Part shown: positions 1-7,094 of the stretch, one piece after another | Numbering within the stretch: the first letter of the stretch is position 1 | Layout: every line of letters begins with the position of its first letter | Assembly (NCBI GenBank): GCA_002422845.1 | Contig: DITM01000082.1 | Location: 1 to 8,143, forward strand | Reading direction: 5' to 3' | Length of the DNA: 8,143 nucleotides | DNA from: Candidatus Paracaedibacteraceae bacterium UBA6184 | GTDB lineage: Bacteria; Pseudomonadota; Alphaproteobacteria; UBA6184 | Program-made: the position numbers and the translations under genes | Notes under the pieces: generated by a model | Told to the model about the DNA's origin: nothing | The model's database searches: none | Seen by the model: only the letters and a program-made list of their open reading frames with translations

Positions 1-181
1 ACTTCGCACTTGAAACCGCCCCTTGTATTACCAGTGGAAGAACAAATACGCCGGTGTCTCGGTCAATGAGCTCAAGCAGGTGCGTGAGCTGGAAGCCGAG
101 AATAGTCGGTTAAAGAAAATGTATGCAGAACTAGCGCTGGAGAATACGGCGATCAAGGACGTGCTGTCCCGAAAGTTGTAA
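1..181 (+). pseudogene. IS3-family transposase OrfA, C-terminal remnant
   Basis: Frame 2 from about position 23 to the TAA at 179-181 reads LYYQWKNKYAGVSVNEL, followed by a leucine-zipper-like stretch (LEAENSRLKKMYAELALEN) and ends in VLSRKL. This matches the end of IS407-group OrfA proteins: the end of the helix-turn-helix, the W-K-x-K-Y-x-G motif, and the heptad region used for oligomerisation. Upstream, frame 2 is closed by TGA at 11-13. The expected preceding residues (LETA) appear instead in frame 3 at 9-20, which suggests a frameshift near 21-22. The DNA-binding N-terminus lies outside the window. Assignment to the IS3 family is firm; assignment to the IS407 group is from remembered family motifs. 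Confidence 0.8.
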
Positions 182-741
182 CGCCGGACGCAAAACAGGC
201 GGCTGTTGCAATCATGGTGACCGAGCATCGCTTGTCCAAGGCCTGCCGTTTGGTGGTTCTGTCGCGTACGGTGTTATACCGGCCAAAAGTGAATCGATTG
301 GCACAGGACCGAGAGGTGATTGATGCCATCAATTATGTCATTGCCAAGCGGCCTCGTTGGGGATTTTGGAAGTGCTTTGATCGGATTCGGCTCGATGGAT
401 AAGGTTTTAAACATAAGCGCGTGCATCGGGTATACGGCGAAATGAGGCTGAACATGAAACATAGAAACAAGAAGCGGATTCTCACCAGGCCAGCGCAACC
501 TTTGTTTTGCCCTGTTGATCTCAATGAGATTTAGACGCTGGATTTCATGCGCGATACACTTTATAACGGCCGGCCATTCAGAACCTTGAATGTGACTGAT
601 GAAGGCAATCGGTAAGTGTTACGCATTGGGGTTGGAAAATAAATCACTGCAGCTCGCGTGGTCAGGGTCATGAATGAACTGGTTAAGTGCAATGGAAAAC
701 CTAAAGCCATTCGGCTGGACAATGGCGCCGAGCTAATGAGA
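172..741 (+). pseudogene. IS3-family transposase OrfB (DDE integrase), broken and truncated
   Basis: One frame (frame 1) can be followed from KVVTPDAKQAAV at 172, overlapping the end of orfA, through EHRLSKACRLVVLSR, RPRWGFWKCFDRIRLDG, HKRVHRVYGEMRLN, TLDFMRDTLYNGRPFRTLNV and RVVRVMNELVKCNGKPKAIR to LDNGAEL. These are the HTH_21-type region and the first two-thirds of the rve integrase core. The first and second catalytic aspartates are codons 541-543 and 718-720; the third residue is absent. In-frame stops lie at 400-402, 532-534, 613-615 and 640-642. The stop at 532 occupies the position of the usual Trp just before the first Asp, so it is probably a TGG to TAG change. LSKACRL is shorter than the usual LSxRRACRL, which suggests a small in-frame deletion. 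No frameshift is needed within orfB, so decay was mostly by point mutation and then loss of the 3' end. Confidence 0.88.
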
Positions 742-846
742 AACACCCAACAATCCTCTGACTAAACAAACATCGGGACGATCTGCGTATGTTGTCTAAG
801 CAGCAGAAAAAATCTAAGATAGCAGCAAAAGCAGGACACAAAAAAC

Positions 847-874
847 TTGCACAACCTGTTAGTAGCACTACAAT
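847..874 (+). promoter_or_regulatory. Possible sigma-70-type promoter upstream of the giant glycosyltransferase
   Basis: A -35-like TTGCAC (847-852; only the TTG agrees with consensus position by position) is followed by a 16-base spacer and a -10-like TACAAT (869-874; five of six matches to TATAAT). Transcription would start near 881, giving a leader of about 30 bases before the ATG at 911. It lies between the transposon remnant and the first gene of the probable operon, where a promoter is expected. This rests on consensus matching only, in AT-rich DNA where chance matches are common. Confidence 0.3.
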
Positions 875-906
875 TAGCAATCAAATTTAAGACTAACTTA
901 CAGGTT
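853..906 (+). repeat. Imperfect inverted repeat overlapping the ribosome binding site
   Basis: AACCTGTTAGT at 853-863 is the reverse complement of ACTAACAGGTT. The region 892-906 contains that sequence interrupted by four extra bases, as ACTAA (892-896), CTTA (897-900), CAGGTT (901-906). The folded form has 6 bp plus 5 bp of stem with a 4-base bulge and a 28-base loop. The right arm includes the weak Shine-Dalgarno CAGG (901-904) of the gene starting at 911. The structure could hide that site, but only in transcripts starting upstream of 853. The repeat is directly visible; a regulatory role is inference. Confidence 0.35.
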
Positions 907-910
907 CCGA

Positions 911-3900
911 ATGACTATTAAAAGGGCAAATGCTTATTTTCGTGAAGGTAAATATGAGCAGGCTTTAGTCGAATATGAAAGCATTAAACGTTCGAATCCG
1001 TTCCTGCACAACATTGTCGAATCTTCTATACATTTATGCCAAAAAAGATTAAGAGAGGCAGCAGATAGATCGCAATCCAAACTACCTCAGCAAGCGTGCA
1101 TGATTTCAAGTGGCAGCAAACTTATCCGCGTAAGGTTCAATCCTGATTACAGTATTTCCAATCCATATCAAACGCTTTTATATTCAGACTGCCCTCCAAA
1201 CTATTCAATTCTAGCAGGTGATATCTCCGAGGCGCAGCAGGATCTTTCATCAGGAGAATTCAGTTGTGTCTTTTTCCACCTACATTGGCTTTCGCCTATC
1301 CTCGCAGGCGCAGCTATTGCTGACGACGCTCAACGCAACATAGATGATTACCTCTTTAAAATTAAAGATTTTTTGCAAAAAGGTGGACAACTAGTTTGGA
1401 CTATTCACAACTTATTTGAGCACGATGTCAAATTTCCCCTAGTCGAGCTTCGTTTCCGGACCGAGTTAGCTCAATTAGCAAGTGTTATTCACGTCCATTC
1501 CGAAAGTGCTTTAAAGCAGATTGCTGAGCACTATTCGCTACCCTCAGACAAGGTTGTAGTTCAACAACACGGCCATTACATCGGCGTTTATCCTGACGTC
1601 GTTAGTCGACCTTTAGCACGAGCCTACCTAGGACTGAATACAGATGACATCGTTTTTTTGAGCCTTGGTCAGATCCGCCCCTACAAAGGCATCGAAACAC
1701 TATTGGCAGCATTCTCCGCTTTCCAAAAGGAGGAAGGGCGAGCACGATTAGTCATTGCAGGCAAACCTGTACATCCATACTCTGCGGAAATTTTGCGGCA
1801 TTACCTTCGTGGCTACACGGGCATTACATTAAGACTTGAGAATATCCCTGATACCGAGCTGCAGTACTATTTCAGGGCTGCTGATGCCGCAGTTCTTACG
1901 TATCGTCAAATGCTGACATCGGGCTCAGTGTTATTAGCTGAATCTTTCGGTACCGCCTGCATCGGTCCTGACGTCCCCGGTCTAAATGACGTCATTCGTC
2001 ACGATCAAAGCGGCTTCTTATACGACCCTGATAAGCCGATTGAAGGACTTCAGGCCTGCTTTAGTGCTATTTCGAGCCGCACCACTAATGATCTTAAAAA
2101 GCTGCACTTAGCTGCTAAATCCGATGCTGAGCAGAGACATTGGAGAAATGCGGTCAAGAATCTGTTTGTTTCGAATTTACCCGAATGCGAGTCTACGAAG
2201 ACGCATCCTCAGGTCAAAACTAGGTACATCAACATCGAACAGTCACAAGTTCAATGCAAGATCATCGAACGCGGAAAGAGAAATAGCAATGAATATCAAG
2301 TCGGTATTGTAATCCTGAATTATAAAAACATAGAAGACACATCTGAGTTAGTTCAATCGATCTCACGACTAGAGCGCACTGACTTGTTAGTAGCCATCGT
2401 AGATAATGCATCACCGAACCTTTCACTTATCGAACTAGATGCTGCGTTTCCGCAATGTGACGTAATTCGCACCAACGCAAACTTAGGTTACGCAGCAGGT
2501 AATAACGTAGGTATTCAATACCTCAAAGAATTTAATCCGCGCTACATCTGGATTCTGAATCCAGATACCGTCATTCAGACCAGCACACTGAATGAGCTTT
2601 TGATGGTGGCAGAGGCAGAGAAAAGTCCCTCTATTTGGGGCTCAATTATTACTTATTACGAAAACCCAAAGAAAGTATGGTTTGCTGGTGGTTTTGTGCA
2701 TTTAGGCCAAAGCTGTCAAATTGGACACCTATTTTTCAATCAGAACGTTACAGCACTTGTCGGAATTGAGCCATACTGTGTGGATTATATTACCGGCGCC
2801 TCTATTTTCTGCCGCAGTGAAATATTCGAAAAAAATGGACTAATTCCAGAAAACTACTTTCTCTATTTTGAAGAAACAGATTGGTGCCAAAAGGCAAAAA
2901 TTCATGGAATTCAATTAAAGATAAATCCCAAGAGTCAACTACTACACAAGAAGCGTTCAGAAAGTGACAACGGACTTCCCAAGAATTATTATTTTTATTA
3001 TTTTATTCGCAGCGCTATTATTTTCAGAAAGAAATACATCAAAAATCCACTTGATCAAATTATTCAGGAGGTAAAAACATCCTTTGTAAATCCATGGCTG
3101 TTACGCATAAAAAAAAACCATCCCACTCAATTAGCCTTTTTTGAGCGATTAAGTGAAATAGCCATAACGGATGCTGCAAACGGTGTAAGTGGGCAACGCA
3201 ACCTAGATAACTTGTTCACTGCTTCAACAAAGAAAATAAATAACCAGGAAGCAGATATTAACCTTACAGCAAAATTTAGTGAAGGAAATCTAATCGAGGG
3301 GCAATTGACTATTCATGAATTATCCCTCACACCAATGTTAAATGTTTTCATCGATGGAAAATTAGTTGGTGACCTAACCTATGTAGAGCAGCATAAAAGT
3401 TTAGCAGCACAAAGCTCGGTGCAGCATCTTCAAAATCACTCATTTAAATATTTAATCCAAAGCAAATATATTGATGGAGCGACACATCTAATTCAAATAT
3501 ATACAGAGGACAAACAATGCTTGTGGCAAATAAATGCAAAACTGGAGATTAACAAACCTCGTTACAAAGGATATATCGATAATTTAAATAATCGTGTAAT
3601 TCGAGGCTGGTGCATTGACTTATTAAACCCGCAGTTTCCAATAAACGTGGAGTTGCAATGCAGAGGTGAGGTAATTGGGATTGGGAAAGCTAATCTCGAA
3701 CGACCGGATTTACTAGAAGCAGGATATCCAACAAGCATGGGTGGTTTCGAATTTACTATCCCTCTCCGTTTTTGTCACGGCGGCACTTATGAATTCACAT
3801 TGATCAGCAAAGATACAGGTATAGACATAACCCGTAAATCTTTATTTATGAATATTAATAGAATACCAACAATCAACGGTGTGGTAGATGATAATGATAT

Positions 3901-5503
3901 GGAGAATTGGTTTTTCAAAAATCGTGAATTATCTTTTTCTCGCAAAGAAAATGCTGAATCAAAATGGGTTAAGTCACTTGAAGGACGAGCATACGCATAT
4001 TTCAAACGCTTATATAAAAATCCGCAAGTCACACTTGTTTCCGTAATTATGCCGGTTTTCAATCGTGAACGAGTACTCAGACAGGCCATTTGTTCAATTG
4101 CCTCTCAAAGTTACAGTAACTGGGAGTTACTAATCATTGATGACGGAAGTCAAGATCAGTCCGTTAAGACGGTAAATTTACTAGCCAAAGAACTGAAGAT
4201 TGAGAATAAAATAAGTGTAATCGAACTGAAAAATAACGTTGGGGTGTCCGCTGCGAGAAATAAAGGACTAGCTCACGCTAAAGGCCGATTAATTGCCTAT
4301 CTTGACTCCGACAATACTTGGGATCGTGACTTCTTGCTTGTTATGGTAAATGAACTTAATCGCATGGGTGATTATGCATGTGTTTACTGTGCTGACCGGA
4401 TTAAGCAGATATATACAAAGACAGGTAAAGAAGACGATAGCTCCGAGATTATAGGCCTTCGGTACGGCCGTTTACATCGAACGCTGCTAGAAAATAAGAA
4501 TTACATTGATTTAAATGTTTTTATGCACACACGCGATCTATTTGAGACGCTAGGCGGATTTGATGAAGATATGAGGCGATTAGTGGACTGGGATCTGATT
4601 TTACGCTACGCACAGGTAGCCGATATTGAATTTGTACCAGCAATTCTAGCAACCTATTGTTTTGGTGCTTCTGACAATCAGATTTCAGCCACCGAAAATT
4701 ATCAGAAAAATGCGTTAACTGTTTTGTCGAAAATTGGTGGACCACACAGGATTCCGCCGAGACTTTCCACCAGCGGCCATAAAGACCATACGCTCGCCAC
4801 TCGAAATGAGTTACAGTCGATTCACATATACCTATATTTTGAACGTGACTATGAGGAGTCGGAGATTACACTGGCTTGCTCCACTTGGAAAAATGCATTC
4901 AAAAATTATAAAGTTTCAATAACCCTAATGGTTAATTCTACGACATTCTATGGTGAGTTTGATAGAGCTCGACTTTCTAAGATATTTAATGCACACGTTG
5001 TCTTCATTCAAAAAGAAGGCTGGTATTTAGAGATAGGTAACAATGAATTTTCCGTTAATAATAACGATACAGAGTGGTACCTTATAACGCCTCTGAACAC
5101 GTCACCTGGCCGGGACTTTGAAAATTCCCTTGAACATCACATATCGTTACCCGACACTATCGACTGTTTAATACCATCGCTAATGCGATCTAACTTACAT
5201 GCTGTGAAATCTAACACTATTTTTTTCTGTAACAGCATAACTGACGCTCAATATGATTTTCAACCGCTGACATCCACACTTTCCTTATCTAATCCCAAAG
5301 GTATTAAAAATGGATATTATGATGTAATTAATGCATCTGCTGGTTCCATCTTGTTAAACTTCGGTAAAGCTAGTGCAAATGAAAGACTCTTATTTTTAAA
5401 ACAATTATTTTTAAACAATAACAACACCCGACCTATTGAGATTTTTACTACAGAGCAATTACGGGTTAGGTATTCACAGAACCTTCGGATTCACGAATAT
5501 TAA
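911..5503 (+). CDS. Giant multi-domain glycosyltransferase (GT4-type + GT2 + GT2)
   Basis: This cytoplasmic-looking 1530-residue protein probably transfers several sugars during assembly of a surface or protein-linked glycan. Domains in order: a TPR-like pair of helices at 6-31 (A-x3-F-x2-G-x-Y-x2-A-x3-Y-x7-P). A GT-B, GT4-type domain at about 50-415 has FFHLHW 121-126, WTIHN 163-167, GQIRPYKG 253-260 and an SGS motif 337-339; the usual E-x7-E is not conserved. A GT2 rhamnosyltransferase-like domain at about 464-725 has VDNAS 497-501, NLGYAAGNN from 524, NPD 550-552 and YFEETDW 652-658. Two related beta-sandwich-like modules lie at about 785-885 and 887-990 (RGW 898-900, RPDL from 931, GGFEF 944-948). 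A second GT2 domain at about 1040-1275 has DDGS 1077-1080, DSD 1132-1134 and DWDL 1226-1229. Residues 1304-1530 match nothing I recognise. I see no signal peptide or membrane segment. The frame is closed upstream by TAG at 875-877, so ATG 911 is the first usable start, with a weak CAGG 6 bases before it. Sugar donors and acceptor are unknown. Confidence 0.93.
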   Translation: MTIKRANAYFREGKYEQALVEYESIKRSNPFLHNIVESSIHLCQKRLREAADRSQSKLPQQACMISSGSKLIRVRFNPDYSISNPYQTLLYSDCPPNYSILAGDISEAQQDLSSGEFSCVFFHLHWLSPILAGAAIADDAQRNIDDYLFKIKDFLQKGGQLVWTIHNLFEHDVKFPLVELRFRTELAQLASVIHVHSESALKQIAEHYSLPSDKVVVQQHGHYIGVYPDVVSRPLARAYLGLNTDDIVFLSLGQIRPYKGIETLLAAFSAFQKEEGRARLVIAGKPVHPYSAEILRHYLRGYTGITLRLENIPDTELQYYFRAADAAVLTYRQMLTSGSVLLAESFGTACIGPDVPGLNDVIRHDQSGFLYDPDKPIEGLQACFSAISSRTTNDLKKLHLAAKSDAEQRHWRNAVKNLFVSNLPECESTKTHPQVKTRYINIEQSQVQCKIIERGKRNSNEYQVGIVILNYKNIEDTSELVQSISRLERTDLLVAIVDNASPNLSLIELDAAFPQCDVIRTNANLGYAAGNNVGIQYLKEFNPRYIWILNPDTVIQTSTLNELLMVAEAEKSPSIWGSIITYYENPKKVWFAGGFVHLGQSCQIGHLFFNQNVTALVGIEPYCVDYITGASIFCRSEIFEKNGLIPENYFLYFEETDWCQKAKIHGIQLKINPKSQLLHKKRSESDNGLPKNYYFYYFIRSAIIFRKKYIKNPLDQIIQEVKTSFVNPWLLRIKKNHPTQLAFFERLSEIAITDAANGVSGQRNLDNLFTASTKKINNQEADINLTAKFSEGNLIEGQLTIHELSLTPMLNVFIDGKLVGDLTYVEQHKSLAAQSSVQHLQNHSFKYLIQSKYIDGATHLIQIYTEDKQCLWQINAKLEINKPRYKGYIDNLNNRVIRGWCIDLLNPQFPINVELQCRGEVIGIGKANLERPDLLEAGYPTSMGGFEFTIPLRFCHGGTYEFTLISKDTGIDITRKSLFMNINRIPTINGVVDDNDMENWFFKNRELSFSRKENAESKWVKSLEGRAYAYFKRLYKNPQVTLVSVIMPVFNRERVLRQAICSIASQSYSNWELLIIDDGSQDQSVKTVNLLAKELKIENKISVIELKNNVGVSAARNKGLAHAKGRLIAYLDSDNTWDRDFLLVMVNELNRMGDYACVYCADRIKQIYTKTGKEDDSSEIIGLRYGRLHRTLLENKNYIDLNVFMHTRDLFETLGGFDEDMRRLVDWDLILRYAQVADIEFVPAILATYCFGASDNQISATENYQKNALTVLSKIGGPHRIPPRLSTSGHKDHTLATRNELQSIHIYLYFERDYEESEITLACSTWKNAFKNYKVSITLMVNSTTFYGEFDRARLSKIFNAHVVFIQKEGWYLEIGNNEFSVNNNDTEWYLITPLNTSPGRDFENSLEHHISLPDTIDCLIPSLMRSNLHAVKSNTIFFCNSITDAQYDFQPLTSTLSLSNPKGIKNGYYDVINASAGSILLNFGKASANERLLFLKQLFLNNNNTRPIEIFTTEQLRVRYSQNLRIHEY

Positions 5504-5506
5504 GGA
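5502..5506 (+). promoter_or_regulatory. Ribosome binding site fixing the start at 5517
   Basis: AAGGA sits inside the stop codon region of the giant glycosyltransferase (TAA 5501-5503) and lies 10 bases before ATG 5517. The same frame is open further upstream to an ATG at 5436, which would overlap the previous gene by 68 bases. The 27 residues this would add do not resemble this protein family, whereas the residues from 5517 begin at once with the conserved CxxC motif. The site therefore supports 5517 as the start and suggests translational coupling with the upstream gene. Confidence 0.7.
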
Positions 5507-5516
5507 TCAATTAAAA

Positions 5517-6167
5517 ATGTCTATTTGTAACATATGCGGCGGCAATTCATTTGCAAGCGGTCCAAATGGCCGCTTATCTAAACTTGGCTCCCTCCCCCGT
5601 TGTGAAAAATGTCAATCACTTGAACGTCATCGAGCATTCAGGGATATTGCGGACAAATTGAGGAGCCGTTTTGATTTTTCTGAAATGTCTGCCCTCCAGT
5701 TTTCAAAAGACTTATCTTTTCAACCCATTTGGTTTCGAAATCATTTATTGTCAATATATGGTGGAGCAAATTCCTTTGATCTACAAAACATAAATCTACC
5801 GAACGATGCTTTTGATTTTATTATTTGTAATCATGTTATTGAACATATTGCCGATGATCGTTCGGGTCTAAAAGAATTGCTGCGCATTGTCACAAGCTCA
5901 GGAATTATTTTTCTTAGTTTTCCGGATCCACTTGGTCGTGCTAAAACACAAGATTGGGGATTCCCAGACGAAAACAAACATGGACATTATAGAGTTTACG
6001 GAGCAGATGCTGTTGATAAGTTCAAAGATATACTCAGCGAAGTATACTTCCTCAATGGCTATGGGATTGATTATGTAACTAATTCGCGTGAAGGGGTTTG
6101 GTTATTAACTAAATCCAAATCAACTTACAATCAAATTTTAGAGTCAGGTTTTAACCTATTAGATTAA
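5517..6167 (+). CDS. SAM-dependent methyltransferase with N-terminal zinc-ribbon-like CxxC pair
   Basis: A 216-residue protein of the class I, Methyltransf_11-like kind found in glycan loci. It opens with C4-x2-C7 and C29-x2-C32, followed by SLERHR 34-39, likely a small zinc-binding knuckle. The catalytic-fold part shows FDL 87-89 in the place of the acidic adenosine-contact residue, then LPNDAFDFIICNHVIEHI at 94-111, an ELLRIV helix at 120-125 and an IIFLSFPDP strand at 130-138. A conserved-looking QDWGFPD ... HGHYRVYG block lies at 145-162. The classical glycine-rich motif I (GxGxG) is absent: the corresponding region reads ALQFSKD at 59-65. I recall this same block in relatives, so the lack looks like a family trait and not damage. 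The gene starts 13 bases after the glycosyltransferase stop. The likely role is methylating a sugar or another component of the glycan; the target is not visible. Confidence 0.85.
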   Translation: MSICNICGGNSFASGPNGRLSKLGSLPRCEKCQSLERHRAFRDIADKLRSRFDFSEMSALQFSKDLSFQPIWFRNHLLSIYGGANSFDLQNINLPNDAFDFIICNHVIEHIADDRSGLKELLRIVTSSGIIFLSFPDPLGRAKTQDWGFPDENKHGHYRVYGADAVDKFKDILSEVYFLNGYGIDYVTNSREGVWLLTKSKSTYNQILESGFNLLD

Positions 6168-6214
6168 ATTTAATATACACTGACCTTTAAACTTGTTTAT
6201 TATAGGCATGTTAC

Positions 6215-7081
6215 ATGACTAACACTTCAGGCTTTAAGGATGAGGTCTCAGGCGACTTATTCACTACTTACTATGACAACCCCCAAACCATCAATTTAAT
6301 ATCTGATTGGAATTCAAGGCATCCTGATCAATCTAAAACAAGTTATTTCCGGACGCATGCTGGCCGTTTTGCATATATGGTTGACTTAGTTAATTTGATC
6401 GGCAAAAAAGGTATTTGTTTAGACGTTGCTGGAACATCAAGGACTCAGATGCTATTGAGCGAGATGACGCGCTTTGAGGAAGTATTGCTTCTTCCCCCTG
6501 GCATTGATGTAGAGTTAGATCCATGGGCTGATCGCCTAGGACTCTGTAAATATGATTTTGTAATTTTCGCTGAAGTTATTGAGCACTTAGGCGCTGATCC
6601 CGCGCTAGCTCTTCATGAAATATCACGCTGTTTAAAGCCAGGCGGGATTTTTTTATTGACTACGGTAAACATAGCAAGCGTTCTTGGACTTTACCATATG
6701 GCTCACGGATATGCACCTTATGCAATGTCAAACATCTTCGGTAAACATGGAGATCGTCATCAACGCGAGTACGCGCCCATTGAGCTCCAAAAGTTAGTAG
6801 CTGCTCAAGGCTTCGAAACATGGATGACAACTACAAATCTATACCAAACTGCCGAAATAAAGCATAGGGCACAAGAATGGTTTAAAAAACTAAACGGATT
6901 AAATAATCGTTTTCACGGTGACACGATTGTAATAGTTGGTGAAAAGAAACTAGAAATTGATGAGCCTTACCGACTTCACCCCATCTATCATGACTCAGTT
7001 TCGAGTAACAAGCGAGGTGATTCTCCACCGTATATGCCCAAGTTGCTTCATTCTGATTGGAAGTTTGATTTATCCGCGTAA
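6215..7081 (+). CDS. Class I SAM-dependent methyltransferase
   Basis: A 288-residue protein. The strand-1/motif I region is ICLDVAGTSR at 67-76, a shortened variant without the usual glycine triplet. LDPW at 101-104 is followed by YDFVIFAEVIEHL at 113-125, an EISRCL helix at 135-140, and KPGGIFLLTTVN at 141-152, the typical motif III/post-III stretch of Methyltransf_11/23 proteins. A later block, HGDRHQREYAPIELQKLVAAQGF at 178-200 with a few flexible residues before it, resembles the 'R-x-Y/F-T/A-P-x-x-L-x-x-L-x-x-x-G-F' segment common in sugar-locus methyltransferases. ATG 6215 is preceded by TAGG at 6203-6206. The gap to the previous gene is 47 bases with no clear terminator, so co-transcription is likely. 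It is not visibly a duplicate of either neighbouring methyltransferase beyond the shared fold. Substrate unknown; an O-methyltransferase acting on glycan is an inference from context. Confidence 0.85.
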   Translation: MTNTSGFKDEVSGDLFTTYYDNPQTINLISDWNSRHPDQSKTSYFRTHAGRFAYMVDLVNLIGKKGICLDVAGTSRTQMLLSEMTRFEEVLLLPPGIDVELDPWADRLGLCKYDFVIFAEVIEHLGADPALALHEISRCLKPGGIFLLTTVNIASVLGLYHMAHGYAPYAMSNIFGKHGDRHQREYAPIELQKLVAAQGFETWMTTTNLYQTAEIKHRAQEWFKKLNGLNNRFHGDTIVIVGEKKLEIDEPYRLHPIYHDSVSSNKRGDSPPYMPKLLHSDWKFDLSA

Positions 7082-7086
7082 CCCCT

Positions 7087-7094
7087 AAAGGTGA
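7087..7094 (+). promoter_or_regulatory. Strong Shine-Dalgarno that overlaps the GTG start candidate
   Basis: AAAGGTGA agrees well with the anti-Shine-Dalgarno complement (AAGGAGGTGA-type), but it includes the GTG at 7091-7093 proposed as the start of the last gene. A start cannot sit inside its own binding site, so this element more naturally serves the in-frame TTG at 7100-7102, five bases beyond its end. If so, the protein starts at Thr-Ile-Ile after the initiator and is three residues shorter. Confidence 0.45.

Larger units (their letters stand above)
1..741 (+). mobile_element. Decayed, truncated IS3-family (IS407-like) insertion sequence remnant
   Basis: The stretch carries the end of an IS3-family orfA followed by orfB in the -1 frame, the arrangement used by this family to make a fused DDE transposase. 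Both reading frames are damaged. The remnant enters from the left edge of the window and similarity stops just after the second catalytic aspartate (codon 718-720). The third catalytic residue (Glu) and the right end of the element are therefore missing, and I see no convincing right terminal inverted repeat. Base composition is more G+C-rich than the genes to its right. It is a fossil that marks the edge of the glycosylation genes and cannot move by its own transposase. Confidence 0.88.

Noticed and set aside
9..22. Bases resembling an IS3-type terminal inverted repeat (TGAAACCGCCCC).
   Set aside because: They fall within the orfA remnant, where a few GC-rich bases can arise from the coding sequence, and no partner repeat is visible downstream.
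214..402. A 62-codon open frame read as a stand-alone small gene.
   Set aside because: It is the segment of the orfB transposase remnant before its first nonsense codon; similarity continues in the same frame on both sides.
789..890. A 33-codon lysine-rich open frame starting MLSKQQKKSKIAAK, just before the giant glycosyltransferase.
   Set aside because: It has no good ribosome binding site, is AT- and Lys-biased as random AT-rich DNA would be, and resembles no peptide I know. It also overlaps the candidate promoter. A real small peptide cannot be ruled out.
3787..4089. A 100-codon reverse-strand open frame.
   Set aside because: It is a shadow of the giant glycosyltransferase gene, whose forward frame carries clear domain motifs in the same place.
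5436..5516. Extended N-terminus for the first methyltransferase from ATG 5436.
   Set aside because: It overlaps the end of the glycosyltransferase, has no fitting binding site, and adds residues unlike the family. ATG 5517 has AAGGA at the right distance and starts at the conserved CxxC.
6163..6174. TTAAATTTAA-like palindrome after the first methyltransferase, considered as a terminator.
   Set aside because: It is a short AT-only palindrome with no stable stem and no T-run, as expected by chance in AT-rich spacer DNA.
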